DNA from: Sipunculus nudus
Taxonomy: Eukaryota; Annelida; Sipuncula; Golfingiida; Sipunculidae
Reading direction: 5' to 3'
Assembly (NCBI GenBank): GCA_026874595.1
Contig: CM049318.1
Coordinates: forward strand, 2,789,741 to 2,853,740
Length of the DNA: 64,000 bases
The position numbers were made by a program, and so were the translations under genes. Shown here in pieces: positions 34,961 to 47,690 of the stretch. Position 1 is the stretch's first letter. Every line of letters starts with the position of its first letter. The notes under the pieces were generated by a model. The model saw only the letters and a list, made by a program, of their open reading frames with translations. It was not told the DNA's origin and made no database searches.

Positions 34961-35621
34961 TCACAGTGGTCTGCATCAGGTTGCATTCATATTGTGGTAA
35001 ATGGCCCATAATAATATTATTCCAAGAACTCAATAATATACATGTGAGCTCACAAACCAAACTTAAACACAGTCTCCATGGACACAGGTCATTTCCTGTA
35101 TTGCCTGCAAGCTGCCTGCGTCCTGTAACCAGTGTGGGCCATGCTTGTGTTCATGCAGTCATAAATTCATCAAACATGCCGAGGGGTTTACCAAATTAAA
35201 ACAGTTCAGTGTTAATGTGAAAGAAAGAAAATCAAAGTTTCTTTTTTTTTTTAAAAAAAGTAAAATAAAAATAAACAAACAAATTTGTGGAATTAATGTC
35301 CCCCACTTTGGGCTCTTGTTGTCTTTCATGCTTGATAAGCAACCAAAAATTATGACTTGTGGAGAAATCTTGAGGGCACATGATAACTTAAACAGATCCA
35401 CTATGACATGTTGAGACATCTGCAGTCAAACATAAAAACCAAAACACATTGAGAAATTGGAGCAAAAATTTAATAAATTTTATTTTGAGATATAGAGAAT
35501 TATTTTCAGATCGTCCCTCCAAAACCCATCCCAGCAATGGTATGCATGAAAGCAATCACTGACCGAAATTTGAATGAAATTGGATATATATTTAGGAAAG
35601 TTATGGAAACAAAAACCTGGT
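34961..35621. other. Non-repetitive stretch, nothing recognised
   Basis: No repeat termini or plausible exon. Overlapping open frames on both strands around 35,145-35,419 are driven by an A/T homopolymer and are not supported as genes. Confidence 0.4.
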
Positions 35622-35744
35622 ACACAGACATGCAGACAGACAGCTAGACAGAAGGACAGACACTTAGTCAGACAGAGGGACAGACAGACAAACCCTAATC
35701 AATGTCCCCAGTTCCACAGAAGCCGGGGGAGGGGGGGGGGGGGG
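35622..35744. repeat. (GACA)n-like microsatellite and poly-G tract
   Basis: An imperfect GACA/AGAC run (35,622-35,690) is followed by G5-A-G14 at 35,725-35,744. Confidence 0.85.
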
Positions 35745-35773
35745 AGAATTAAAAAGTTATATGTTGCCATAAA

Positions 35774-35830
35774 TGATTCCTGTTTTTCCTGGGATAAATG
35801 AGAATTCTCAGTTTCCCAGGTAAGAATTTC
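35774..35830. repeat. Foldback fragment, left side of module D insertion
   Basis: 'cctgtttttcctgggataaatgagaattctca' style sequence matches the foldback at 48.31-48.45 kb. The complementary part reappears at 37,945-38,035, after the module D array, so the D array seems to have inserted into an existing foldback. Confidence 0.5.
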
Positions 35831-35839
35831 AAAGCTGAA

Positions 35840-37942
35840 TTCCAGTGGGTCACGACATTCAACCGACTGACATGTTGACAATATGTCCTTGCACAGACAA
35901 CTAATTAAGGTAATTTAGGTGGCATCATTGTTCATGCATATTAGCTTAAGTTCATCAAGACCCATAAGCACAACAAATCTGATGACAAACCAACTGGCCT
36001 TTCATGATGAATCTGGCAATTTGTGTGTATTTTGCAGTATTTCTAGGGTGCTCAAACATACCCCAAATCTCTGTGAATATAGTTCACTGTGACCAAATTT
36101 CAGGTTTTTGGGGAGAACTTTTGAGGAACTCTCAGGATGTCAAGTTAGAAGATTCTGGGCCCAAAGGTTATGATTTGTGCCCTACTTTGGTATCAAATTT
36201 TCAATTATTCTGACAGGTGCTTATATTTATAAGCCCCATAGCTCAGAAAATATGGGTAACAGAGACCTAAATACATGTTTCAAAGGAGATTTTCATAGAC
36301 CTCCGTGGATTTTAGGTTAGAAGATTCCAGGTCTAATGTTTATGATTTGTGCCCTGCTTTGGTATCAAATTTTTAATAATGATGGGGGGTGCTTATAAGC
36401 CCAATAGCTCAGATAATATGGGTAACAGAGACCTAATTTCAGGTTTCCATGGAGACTTTTCATGTACCTCTCTGGATGTAAAGTGAGAAGATTCTATGTC
36501 TAGTTGTTATGATTTGAGCCCTGTTAACAGACATATGGCTGGACGGCCAGATGACCACCTCTTTTAAGGTCTCAAAAATAGATAAAAAATAGTTAAAAAT
36601 CGAAAAAAAATACAGGTGGCACCACCAGTCTGCAGAAACTGATGGAAAACTCCATGATGAATATCCATGCAAAGATTCATGGTGATCAATGCATTAGTTG
36701 TTCAGATACTTGAGCTTTTGTATCAAATTTTTCATTATTCTGGGGGTACTTTGGAGCCCCATAGCTTGAAGAGTATGGGTACCAGAGACATAATTCCAGG
36801 TTTCCAAGGAGACTTTTCATTGGCCTCCCTGCAAGTTGGGACAGAAGATTCAGCGGTTACGGTTTGTGCCCTGTTAACAGATGACCACATCTTTTAAGGT
36901 CTCAAAATAGAAAATAAAAATCGTTAAAAAATCGAAAAATACAGATGGTGCCACCAGTCTGCATAATCTGATAAAACATTCCATGATTAATTTCCATGCA
37001 AAGAATCATGGTGATCAATGCATTAGTTTTTTCAGATACTTGAAGCCCCATAGCTGGAAGAATATGTGTAACAGAGACCTAATTCAAGGTTTCCAAGAAG
37101 ACTTTCATGGACCTCTCTCGATGTAAAAGGAGAAGATTCCATATCCAGCTGTTACGATTTGTGCCCTGTTAACAGATGACAGCATCTCTGAGGTCTCAAA
37201 AATAGAGAAAATAAAATCATAAAAAATCCAAAAAATACAGGTGGCACCACCAGTCCCCAGAAACTGATGTAACACCCCATGATCAATATCCATGCAAAGA
37301 ATCATGGTGATCAATGCATTAGTTGTTCAGATATTTGAGCTTTTGTATCAATTTTTTTTATTATTCAGGGGGGGGGTACTTCAGAGCCCCATAGCTTGAA
37401 AAAGTTTGGATAACAGAGACCTAATTCTAGAAGTTTCAAGAAGACTTTTCATGGACCTGACTTGATGTAAAGTTAGAAGATTCCAGGTCCAGCGTTTTCG
37501 ATTTGTGCCCTGTTAACAGATGACGGAATCTTTTAAGGTCTCAAAATAGAGAAAAAAAATTGTAATAAAATAAAAAAGGTAAAGGTGGCACCACCAGTCT
37601 GCAGAAACTGATGAAAAAACTCCATGATTAATATCCATGCAAAGAATCATGGTGATCAATGCATTAGTTATTCAGATACTTAAGCTTTTGTATCAAATTT
37701 TTCATTATTCTGGGGGGGTACTTCAGAGCCCCATAGCTTGGAGAATAAGGGTAACAGAGACCTAATTCCAGGTTTCCAAGGAGATTTTTGATGAACCTCT
37801 CTGTATGTAAAGTAAGAAGATTCCAGGTCCAGTGGTTAAGATTTGTGCCTTGTTAACGGACATATGGCTGGACGGCCGGACGGACGACAGACAAAGAGTG
37901 ATCGCTATAGCTCAGATGACTTACAGTCATCTGAGCTAAAAA
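35840..37942 (+). mobile_element. Module D array element with family B-type ends
   Basis: A worn 5' end ('agtgggtcacgacattcaac' near 35,843) resembles the B start. Five to six units of about 300-345 bp follow, with phrases 'gcttgaagagtatgggta', 'cagagacctaattccagg', 'gatttgtgccctgttaacag' and 'caggtggcaccaccagtctgc' (at about 36,616, 36,944, 37,240 and 37,585). The 3' hairpin is perfect: AGCTCAGATGACT (37909-37921), TAC, AGTCATCTGAGCT (37925-37937), then AAAAA. There is no ORF of note. Confidence 0.75.
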
Positions 37943-37943
37943 T

Positions 37944-38035
37944 GAGCATTCTCAATTATTCCCAGGAGAAACTGGAATGAATTCTCATTTTTTGTGGGAA
38001 GATTCTGGATCTTCCCAGATTCTCATTCTTCCCTC
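37944..38035. repeat. Foldback fragment, right side of module D insertion
   Basis: 'attattcccaggagaaactgg', 'gaattctcattttttgtggg' and 'cccagattctcattcttccc' belong to the EcoRI-site-rich foldback family seen intact at 48.31-48.45 kb. Confidence 0.5.
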
Positions 38036-38146
38036 CACATATACACATTTATATAAACTGGAATGGAAGTTAACTGTAAAGTCAAGATAAAAGCCACTAG
38101 TCATTTATCTGGACAATTGAGAGGAAATGAAACTGAGTGAGAGGCC

Positions 38147-38308
38147 ATGTATGATCTGGAGGAAAGACAGAACATGCTGGGAGGAATACCTGGTGGTGGA
38201 AACATCACAGCAGGCAGTAATACTCCAAATGATCAAGGGGGGGATTACTTACTGAGCAGTCTAATGTGGCACCACAGGCAGTATGACAATATGAGTGTGT
38301 CCTTGTAA
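38147..38308 (+). CDS. Short open frame, possible exon
   Basis: 53 codons from ATG to TAA in single-copy sequence encode a hydrophilic, non-repetitive peptide with phrases EERQNMLGGIPGGGNITAGS and DYLLSSLMWHHRQYDNMS. The preceding codons include an in-frame TGA. A weak acceptor (gtgag) or the ATG itself could start it, and weak donors (AGTGTG) are available near the end. No family is recognised. Open frames of this length also occur by chance. Confidence 0.2.
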   Translation: MYDLEERQNMLGGIPGGGNITAGSNTPNDQGGDYLLSSLMWHHRQYDNMSVSL

Positions 38309-38896
38309 CCAGAAATCACTCTCTGGCTGCTGCATGCCTGGCATGTAATGAGAGTGACTGCCAAGGATACTCTAGAAAGCCTCAGGCACATAATGCACAT
38401 AGACATCACTTATAATCCAGAGGGAAAAAGTCAAAGTACATAAAAACATTAATTAAGGAAGCACCTTTTTGTCTATTGTACATCTGTCTTTTGACAATGA
38501 ACACCTTTCCAAATGCATAAAATACAGGAACAACACAGGGGGACACAGGGTCTTTATCATACTGGCAATAGAAGATTTATTTTTATTTGGAAGTAACTGC
38601 CTCCATTTTATTGATGCTAGATTAACAAACTGAAAGTATATGTGCCTCTGCAGAATTCCTTCGGACTCCATGAGAGGGCAGTATCATACACTTCCTTTCA
38701 TTTTACCAGGCGTTAACCAGACCAGGTGACCACTGCACCTGTAGGCCCTGTATGTGAAATCCTCCCTATAGCTGGGTCATACCACCAAGAAACAACGATA
38801 GGTGAACTTTTTCCAAGTGAAACAAAGCTGTAGAGAACAACTTTCCCATTAAGCCTGCACAGTGCTCAGCCTTAGTGGTGGCTGTTCATTTATTCT

Positions 38897-38985
38897 CTCA
38901 CTGCCTCGGCAGAGGTTCAAAACTCACAGTCTCCTGGCTTTGAGTCTGGTGCTCATCCCCTAAGCCACAGAAGCCAGTGACACCA
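38897..38985 (-). mobile_element. tRNA-derived SINE head
   Basis: On the minus strand an A-box 'tggcttaggggatgag' (within 38,951-38,969) and a B-box-like 'gagttttgaacct' (38,913-38,926) are spaced as in a tRNA, and TCACTG/CAGTGA can pair as an acceptor-like stem. The sequence continues into a non-tRNA body toward 38,700. It is too diverged for a functional tRNA gene. Confidence 0.5.
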
Positions 38986-40800
38986 GGAGATATCATGTTA
39001 ACAACATCACTGGTTGTTTAGTTTGTTGATGATGATAACTAAAACTGCCCTAAAAATTGTTTCTTTGTAAGAGTTCTAGACAAGGGCTAAACTGCCTGCA
39101 TGCTAGTGTCTGGGGTTTTCAGGCATTCATCAACCAGGCTCTTCTGGTTTATCCAACTTCTGGTCTTGCCCTTTATGCCCTTTTCCCGTTCTATAGTTCA
39201 GTTAGATATTTAGTTGGCGTGAAAGTAAGCTTACATGAGTATAAAAAGATTTTGATTAAATTAATTATCATTATACCAAAGAATCTCTTACTGCAGCCGG
39301 AAACAGTGAGAATTAGAAAATTGAGACTGAGTATCAGGTTAACAATTTTTCACTGAGAAACGAGAGTACCAGTAACAGCAACTTTAGGGAAACCTGTCTG
39401 TAAAAACAAATATGAGGAACAGACAATGCTTCTTAAAAAATATTCCCTAGGTCCACACAGCTAGGGTGTATGATATTGTTTAAGTCACCTGCTGGAATTC
39501 AGGAATGAATAACACATTCTCATAAGCCATCAGGGTGGCATCAACAGTGCTTCATAATAATATAAATGGATATTTACAGAGAAACTGCTTCCCCAGGATC
39601 TCTTAAACATGTGATATTGCACAGCAGGAAGCTGACTCATGAAATATTTGGACTTTTGACTTCCCAGATGATGTTAAGGGTTCTGTTCCAATATCTGATG
39701 TCTGTTTACTGAACATACCGTGGTTAGCTTTATATCTGCATGGCTGAAATTTTGAGATTTTTTCATTTTGAATGTTTTTGGGGGGGGCTTCATTTTTGCA
39801 ATATCACAAGAACTCTGAAATATAAGTACAACAATATTTGTATGTCTTATCAGATTAGAATAAAATCTTCAATACCTACTATTTTCTGTTACAAACATTA
39901 TATTAAGATGTGTATGAGTCAATTTGTCCATGGTGAATGTTGCATGATTGACAAAACTTTATGGGTGTTTTCATGCTGAGTCATGTACCTGATTGTACAG
40001 ATGCATCATCAACTCTCATTTATCTTCCATGACAGGGGTTTCATATTGGCGATTATTGCCCATTCACAAAAATTGTGAAATGAAATCCCTCAGGAACAAA
40101 AAGGCAACCACAGTAATCCCTTTAACTTTTTACTAAGAAAAATAGGCAAGAAAATGCCAATCCCCCCAATACACAGGCTGTTTATTTTGTTTATATTCAC
40201 ATGTTTATAAAGTGTGGGGGCCCTTCCAAAATATTCTGCACATATTCAACAAGGAAACCTTCAAGCAAGTCAGGCAAAGTAGAGTTTTGCAATTAGAGAC
40301 CTTTCAAAGTTGGCACATATGTAACCAATCACCTTAGACTGTATGTTTCTTTTTCTGCTTTTAAACATTGGCACATGGACAGTGTAAACTTACTAACAGC
40401 TTTATGAAAAACAAGCTCATACAACCATCAGATAGGTGTGAAAGAACTCTTCTTAAGGAATTACCTACATTTTATTATTGTGTAATCCAGGTATCATGTA
40501 AATAATACACAACAGGTAAGTGAATAGCTGACTTAAAGAAAATCAAGACGTTTAAAGGTGCTTGCACAGACCAAGATTGTCTTATATCGGTGCAGTATTG
40601 ATTTTGGATAAAACAACTGGCCCAAATAAATGTACAGTTATAGCTTTATTTAGCCTCCTTTCTTCCCTGGGGAAATTCATTGTGGCACATCTTTATTGGT
40701 GCCATGAGCAGTGACCGCACCTTGATCAAACAGATAAGCATGGTCACCAGTGGATAATCAGATCAATCAGCACAGAGACTCAGTAACAAAAGGACGCGGA
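38986..40800. other. Mostly single-copy stretch, nothing firm
   Basis: No transposon ends found. A short phrase near 39,590 ('ccaggatctcttaaacatgtg') recurs near 49,450, suggesting a low-copy repeat. A pyrimidine-AG site at about 40,036 precedes only 15-33 open codons, too little to call an exon. Confidence 0.4.
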
Positions 40801-40802
40801 TG

Positions 40803-40915
40803 TTATACAGTAGAACAGAAATACTGCCTCCATCCAGTCTAAACACATGTATGTACAGTAAAACCACAGGAGAACAGAAATACTGCCTCCATCTAGTCTG
40901 AACACATGTATTTGA
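40803..40915. repeat. 59-bp satellite, about two units
   Basis: Units share 'acagtaaaaccacaggagaa', 'cagaaatactgcctccatc' and 'tagtctgaacacatgtatg'. This is the same unit as the large array at 43.8-44.7 kb. Confidence 0.85.
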
Positions 40916-41099
40916 TACAATGTGGGGTTGGGGATGTCCCCACCTGTATCACATACAGTTGCGCGTGACAGACAATGTTCCAAGACCACCCTTAGCAAAA
41001 AACGAGCTTGCCGTGCACTGTTGCTGCAAACTTGCTGCAGCTTTGCAGCAACTTTGCAGCAAGGTCACAATTTGCCATGCAAATTAGTTTGCGGCAACC

Positions 41100-41605
41100 T
41101 TGCTGCAACCAATGTTCCTGCAGCCCTTTTCCTGCACACTTTACCGCAGCCTTCTCGCACACTTCCCGCAGCCTCACACGCTTCCTGCAGCTTCTCACAC
41201 ACTTTCCCGCAGCCTTCTTGCACACTTTCCTGCAGCCTTCTCGCACACTTCCTGCAGCCTTGCACACTTCCTGCAGCTTCCCGCACACTTTCCCGCAGCC
41301 TTCTCGCACACTTTCCCGCAGCCTTCTCGCACACTTCCTGAAGCCTTGCACACTTCCTGCAGTTTCTCGCACACTTTCCTGCAGCTTCTCGCACACTTTC
41401 CCGCAGCCTTCTCGCACACTTCCTGCAGCCTTGCACACTTCCTTCAGCTTCTCGCACACTTTCCCGCAGCCTTCTTGCACACTTTACTGCAGCCTTCTCG
41501 CACACTTCCTCCAGCCTTGCCGGTTCCTGCAGCTTCTCGCACACTTTCCTGCAGCCTTCTCCACACTTTCCCGCAGCCTTCTCGCACACTTTCCTGCAGC
41601 AGGGG
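41100..41605. repeat. 23-bp GC-rich minisatellite
   Basis: About twenty imperfect units of 'ttctcgcacactttcctgcagcc' type repeat. The 23-bp period lets several frames stay open on both strands (up to about 200 codons), but the products are pure repeat and not gene-like. The block is bounded by 'tttgcagcaactttgcagca' motifs. Confidence 0.9.
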
Positions 41606-42711
41606 CCAATTAGATAGCAGCCATGATATGTATAAACAACAGCAAATTGGCTCAGTTATTGTTTACAAGCAGACATGCCATGTCATTAGTCAGTGACTGT
41701 CTCTGCTCCAAATATTAATGCTGGTACTCAACAGAACAAGCTCTCATGAAACTCCATTTAATTTGCACAAACAATTAAACCTTAATCCATTATGGCTTTT
41801 AAATATAAACCAAACTTAATCAAGCTTTGTTAGAAATTACACCTTGATGAATATGAATCAGAGTACACACTACACAGTCACATGAATCCTGCATGAAGTT
41901 GTGTAGCTACATAGCTGAATAAAAGTTCTGGGTGAGTTTATTGTCAGGCCAAGGACTGGAAACATGAACCACAAAGTGACATTGGGTTACTTCAATATTG
42001 TTAGGAATTTCCCATTTACTTAGGGTGACATCTATAGACATACATCAAACAGAATTAAGCAAATCAACTTTAAATGAAGCTTAGCCTAAGTATTTTAAAA
42101 TTTGTGTGAAGATGAAAACAAAACCTTATTTAAAGTTACTGTTTCATATTCAAATCAATAAAACTCAAAATGCATTGGAGTTCAATAAATGCATGATATA
42201 CACGTTAACCACAGAATTTTATTCATGCTGCCTTTGATATATCTGCCTTCCAGCTTGAATACATCTTTCAATCCCACCATTAATCTTAGACTTAGTTTTT
42301 ACTTTTACACAAAATTAAATTTAATACTACACTTTCTGTGTATAAAATTACTTGAGGAAAAATCAATCTTATCAGTGCTGGGCAGCCCTTTATCAATGCT
42401 TGCTGCGGCAGCCCTTCGGTACAAATATGTAGTTCAAACTTACTGGTGGTAGTAACATAACACCCTCTCTTTGTTCCTCCTATCAACTGATTGTATGTTT
42501 TAATTAATCCAATAAGTCCTCTGAACATGCTGGATCTGTTGAATGTTACTCTTACTTGAGCTATTTAGCACAGATCTACATATTTTTAGAAGAGCTAACA
42601 AAGCACTGTCTTTTCCTAATTTTGCAAAAATGGCTGCCTTTCCCTCCAAAATCAGTTTAGCCAATCACAGCAGGGTAAGACAGGAAAAGTAGAGCAAATA
42701 AAACTGTAAAA

Positions 42712-42960
42712 GACTGCGGCTAGCCACAACCCTCCCGCAGCCTTCCTGCGCACAGCATCCAGTTAACTCTATGAGACTGCAGCTAGCCGCAATCCTCCCG
42801 CAGCCTTCCTGCGCACAGGATCCAGTTAACTCTGTGAGACTGCTGCTAGCCGCAACCCTCCCGCAGCCTTCCTGCACACAGTATTAAAATACTCTATAGG
42901 ACTGCAGCTAGCCGCGACCCTCCCGCAACCTTCCAGCACACAATTCAGATTTGCTGCACT
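42712..42960. repeat. 63-bp tandem repeat, four units
   Basis: Units start with GACTGC at 42712, 42775, 42838 and 42900 and contain 'gctagccgcaaccctcccg', 'cagccttcctgcgcacag' and 'tccagttaactct'. The fourth unit is diverged. It lies inside the TIR element. Confidence 0.9.
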
Positions 42961-43799
42961 TTCCTGCAGCCTTTGCCAGGCAGCGGGAAGCATGCAGCTG
43001 ACTGCAGCCTTCCTGCACACTCTTCCTGCAGCCTATTTTGGTTTCTGCTGCTTTGCAGCATGGTTGCAGCAAAGCAGCGGCAAACTTTTCATTTTGCTAA
43101 GGGCAGTTTGATGACAGTAGCCTTTATTCAATAGCAAGCAGTCTGGGACAGTCTCTCTCTCTGAGAGAGCCGCCCAGCCTCCCCGACTCTCTCTGACTCT
43201 CAGTGCGCACTACAGACAGTTTTGTTACAGAGCTTTCACGTGACACATGAGACGTACATATCCATATTTCTGCATTTTGTCATAAAAGCTCAACCTTATT
43301 GGATGACTCTAAGTAGGTCACAATTACATCAGAGTTGTAAGTTGACTTTATAAGTTTTGCCAGATTTTACTGGATGAAAGTATTCTGGAAAATCCCAAGT
43401 CTAACCTGACATACATCCAGTTATAGACTGACCTACAAGTCCTATTTGGAGGACAGTGCTTATATACACATGCGGAGTCTCATAAAATAACATGTTTTAA
43501 TTGTGTTCTACCATTCCCTCATAAAGACTAAACACATAAGTCATTCTGTGACACTATTTCTGTTTGTACAGACTTAAAATAGACCTTAATGGTTTGGTGT
43601 ACTGTTCTCTGATTAAACTGGGAGAGAAGCCTATATGTGTGTGACCGGATGACTGGTTGTCGGGTATCATCAATTATGAGAAGTCATTCATTGTTTAGTC
43701 TGACATGCCTGAAACTGAGCTTAAATTTGTGAAATATGAAATGTGAAATATTCCTTGAAATATGTGTTAAGTCACAAATATGCACTTTCCTACTCCATA

Positions 43800-44700
43800 A
43801 CATATGTACAGTAAAACCACAGGAGAACAGAAATCCTGCCTCCATCTAGTCTGAACACATGTATGTATAGTAAAACCACACGAGAACAGAAATACTGCCT
43901 CCATCTAGTCTGAACACATGTATGTACAGTAAAACCACAGGAGAACAGAAATACTGCCTCCATCTAGTCTGAACACATGTATGTACAGTAAAACCACAGG
44001 AGAACAGAAATCCTGCCTCCATCTAGTCTGAACACATGTATGTACAGTAAAACCACAAGAGAACAGAAATCCTGCCTCCATCTAGTCTGAACACATGTAT
44101 GTACAGTAAAACCACAGGAGAACAGAAATACTGCCTCCATCTAGTCTGAACACATGTATGTACAGTAAAACCACAGGAGAACAGAAATACTGCCTCCATC
44201 TAGTCTGAACACATGTATGTACAGTAAAACCACAGGAGAACAGAAAATACTGCCTCCATCTAGTCTGAACACATGTATGTACAGTAAAACCACAGGAGAA
44301 CAGAAATACTGCCTCCATCTAGTCTGAACACATGTATGTACAGTAAAACCACAGGAGAACAGAAATACTGCCTCCATCTAGTCTGAACACATGTATGTAC
44401 AGTAAAACCACAGGAGAACAGAAATACTGCCTCCATCTAGTCTGAACACATGTATGTACAGTAAAACCACAGGAGAACAGAAATACTGCCTCCATCTAGT
44501 CTGAACACATGTATGTACAGTAAAACCACAGGAGAACAGAAATACTTCCTTCATCTAGTCTGAACACATGTATGTACAGTAAAACCACACGAGAACAGAA
44601 ATACTGCCTCCATCTAGTCTGAACACATGTATATACAGTAAAACCTCAGGAGAACAGAAATACTGCCTCCATCTAGTCTAAACACATGTATAAACAGTAC
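43800..44700. repeat. 59-bp satellite array, about 15 units
   Basis: Highly similar head-to-tail units ('gtacagtaaaaccacagg', 'agaacagaaatactgcc', 'tccatctagtctgaacacat'). One unit (about 44,245) has an extra A. The unit begins TA-CAGTAAAACC, which looks like a pogo-type transposon end next to its TA target, so the satellite may derive from a MITE terminus. Reverse-strand open frames of 78 codons here are repeat artefacts. Confidence 0.95.
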
Positions 44701-44868
44701 AAGGCCTACAGGCCTAATGCGAACCTGTGCAAAGTTTGGGAGTATGAATAGACGATTATTTTTAAAATTTTATATTGATCCTCTTATGTACTGCAGATCT
44801 ACCATAGTATTATGATTTCAGCAAAATGGACGTTTCGGACCTGCAAATTTTGGACTAGGACATTTTAA

Positions 44869-45555
44869 AACTAGAATATGGGTAGTCGACAAGCAACTAC
44901 ATGTATCCATCGAAATCAGAGTGGGATGGGTGAAGTGAGGCATGGATTGAGTGGCAAGGGGAAACAGAGTGAGGTGTGTTGCATATTAGCATGGATGTCT
45001 GCAGCTGAAATGTGTATGTAGGTTGCGCCACCTACCACAAAATCCAGAAAGCTATCAAGGTTATATACATATGAAAAATTTTAGGCAGATAAGTCGTACC
45101 ACTACTTGTATATGAGTGATTTTATCCCACAGCAGAAAAGAGAAGGATGCTGTGCAAAAATAGTGGCAGGTGGCACCACCAATATTGTATATGATTAAGA
45201 GCTATATGATTTCTATACATATGCAAAATTTCAGGGGGATATGTCAAACCAGTCCTGAGATATAAGCCTGAATGTCTGCAGCGTAAACATAAAAGTAGGT
45301 GGCGCCACCTGCCACATAATCGGGACAGCTATCTGAGAAGTATAAACATGCAAAATTTTAGGCAGATAATTCAAACCACTACTGAGACATGAGTGATTTT
45401 ATCCCACGGCAGACAAACAGATGGACGCTATCCAAAAATTTTTGCAGGTGGTGCCACCAGTTTTGCATATGATAAAGAGATATGTGAGATCTATACACAT
45501 GCAAAATTTTGGCCAAATCGGTCAAAAGATTCCCCAGATATGAGCTTGCATGTCT
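44869..45555 (+). mobile_element. Family C element, 5' part
   Basis: AACTAG (44869-44874), a slightly decayed hairpin and GTATCCATC open the element. Three palindrome-bearing modules follow ('ggtggcaccacc', 'ggtggcgccacc', 'ggtggtgccacc'). It passes into module F at about 45,556 without a C 3' end. Confidence 0.75.
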
Positions 45556-45995
45556 GCATACACTATTAAGCTACCCAATATGTATAAACATGCCCAATTT
45601 TAGGCTGACGTATCTAATTCTTCTGTAGAAATAAGCATGCACATACACTGCAAAAGTCAATGTAGGTGGCACCACCTGTCTTGTAAATGAGAATACCATC
45701 AAAGACGCATAGACAGGTCAAAATATCAGTCCAATACATCAAACTTCCCCAGAGTTTGATGCACTGGGCTGACAAGGCTAGGGTGAGTAAGGTAGTTGCC
45801 CCCGAGTGACCTGTGACAAATTGCTGCCTCAAGTCACTGCACTGAGTGAACTCTTAACCTGCACCTGGCTAGACTGAGTGAACTTTTGACCTGTACCTGG
45901 CTGCACCAAGTGAACTCTTGACCTGTTGCATAATCTGACACAGCTGGCAGTCTGCCAAAGCTATAAATAGATTCAGGCTGAACTTTGGTGCCAAA
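45556..45995 (+). repeat. Module F array
   Basis: The order is as at 31.29-31.90 kb: 'caatgtaggtggcaccacct', 'gagaataccatcaaagacgcat', then repeated 'actgagtgaactcttgacctg' and 'agctataaatagattcaggc'. Confidence 0.6.
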
Positions 45996-45999
45996 TATG

Positions 46000-47690
46000 A
46001 TGCAGTGAGCAGTTTGCCAAAGCTATAAATAGAATGCAGCTACTGCACTGATTGAACTCTTGACCTATACCTGGCTGCACTATTTCCAATCCTGGCACTG
46101 TGCTAAATCTATTTATAGTGCTGACATCATCTTGGCTAATGGCCAACATCAAGGCACTGGCAATCTGCCAATGGTAAACCAAGTGCTGCTATCTGTACAC
46201 AAAAGTGGTCCCTACTTGAAATAACTTTGAAATCTATTTTCCCAATAGAAAATGCTTTTCAGTTGACTTTTCATAAAAAAAGAAATCAGGAATATATGTA
46301 AAATTATTATGGATGCATACTGAATGCTAAAATAAAATACAGATATATCTCATTGATGGCAAATTCTTGAATTAAGTTGAGTAGGGATACCAAAAATTTA
46401 TAATCCACGTACAGTTGTCTTTATATAGCCACAGAGAGCTGAATATCAAAGATTGTAACATTGCCTGGTATGATGAATAACTTAAGTCATAAATCTAAAT
46501 TTTTTAAAAGCTTTTAAAAAAACTTTCTTGTCAATATTAACCAAAGATAACCTGAAATCTAAATGTCTAGTGGCATGATGTAATAGATGCTGATAAACTG
46601 GTGCCAGGCTAGATGTAACAGCATCATGCAGCTAACATATATGGTAAAATGACTCAATTCAATCTTAATAATTCAGCCAAAAATCTTTCATGTGGAACCA
46701 TTAATGACAATTATTATAAGAATTATTGTAGGGATTATTCTTGTAAAATATTTAAAAAACTGGCTTCAGTGGCATCAGTTGAAAAACGTTTTGCAGGTTC
46801 ATAACTCATATAGGAAGATACAGCAAAATGGCTAAGTTCAGCTTCCTGTAACTCAGCCAAAAAGAACTGAACCACAACCACTTGAACAAACTTGAACTAT
46901 CAACATCTGAGGATAAATAATGTGTGAAATTTAAGAATTTGGCCCAGTGATTTTTGAGAAGAAGATCTTTGTACCCACTGAGCTTAAACGGGCTGTTATG
47001 GCATATAACTAAATTCAACTTCCCATAACTTAGCCAAAAGTCACTGAAAAGAGACCATTTGAACAATTTTCAGAAAGCACTACCCTAGGATCATTTCTGT
47101 GTGATATTAAACATTTTGGCTATATGGTTTCAGAGGAGAAGTTTTTTGTAGCCCTCGGTGTGATACAGGCACTGATGACCCCGTACAAAAAAGGCCGATG
47201 CAGGTGGCACCACCAATACCTCAATTTCAGATATGACCTATGTGACCAACATTGGCATAAAATTTGGTGATGATAGCTCCAGCCGTTTCTGAGATTTCAA
47301 TTTTAATATGCTTTTTTGCACAGTTAACAAAGTTCAACCTCCTGTTACTCGGCCAAAAATCTCCGAACTGGAACCATTCGAACAAATTTGAGAAAGATTG
47401 TTTCAGGGATCATTTCTGTGAAATATTGGACAATTTGGCTGGAAAGTTTCGGAGAAGAAGATTTTTAAAGCTTTTTTAGCTTTTTCCCTATAAAATCTAA
47501 AAAAATGCAGTTAGAAAAAAATAAACAAAATACGATATAGTTTTTTGGATTGCTGATTATTTGAAAAAAATTTGGTGATGCTAGCTCCTGCCGTTTTTGA
47601 GATAGCTATGGTTAATGTACAAACGACGCACAACACACAACGCACGATGGACGATGCTGCACCATCGCATAAGCTCACAGATTCGCTAAA
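46000..47690 (+). repeat. Module E block
   Basis: Several E units are present (46.62-47.16 and 47.17-47.69 kb). They include 'ggctaagttcagcttcctg', 'gcaggtggcaccaccaatac', 'tttggtgatgctagctcctg' and the ending 'cataagctcacagattcgctaaaaat' region at 47,668. The last unit fuses directly to minus-strand family C. The first 600 bp are only weakly similar. Confidence 0.55.

Larger units (their letters stand above)
40989..43103. mobile_element. TIR element with internal minisatellites
   Basis: CCCTTAGCAAAA (40989-41000) is the exact inverse of TTTTGCTAAGGG (43092-43103). Similarity of the ends extends inward through 'gtttgccg' and 'ttgctgca/tgcagcaa' repeats. The interior carries a 23-bp minisatellite, a 63-bp tandem repeat and a core shared with 7.15-7.43 kb. 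No transposase is visible and no clear target duplication, so the superfamily is unknown. It lies between two blocks of the 59-bp satellite. Confidence 0.7.

Noticed and set aside
38897-38985. Functional tRNA gene
   Set aside because: The A and B boxes are recognisable but the arms do not pair as a full cloverleaf and no intact anticodon loop is evident. Called a SINE head, like those at 4.9 and 49.0 kb.
40992-41696. Overlapping open frames of 139-201 codons on both strands
   Set aside because: They lie in a 23-bp minisatellite; the period keeps several frames open and the products are pure Cys/Ala/Leu repeats. Not genes.
44082-44377. Tandem peptide-repeat open frames on the minus strand
   Set aside because: These are read-through of the 59-bp satellite (59 codons per three units), with no independent coding evidence.
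43800-44700. CRISPR-like regular repeat array
   Set aside because: Units are contiguous with no unique spacers; the context is eukaryotic satellite DNA.
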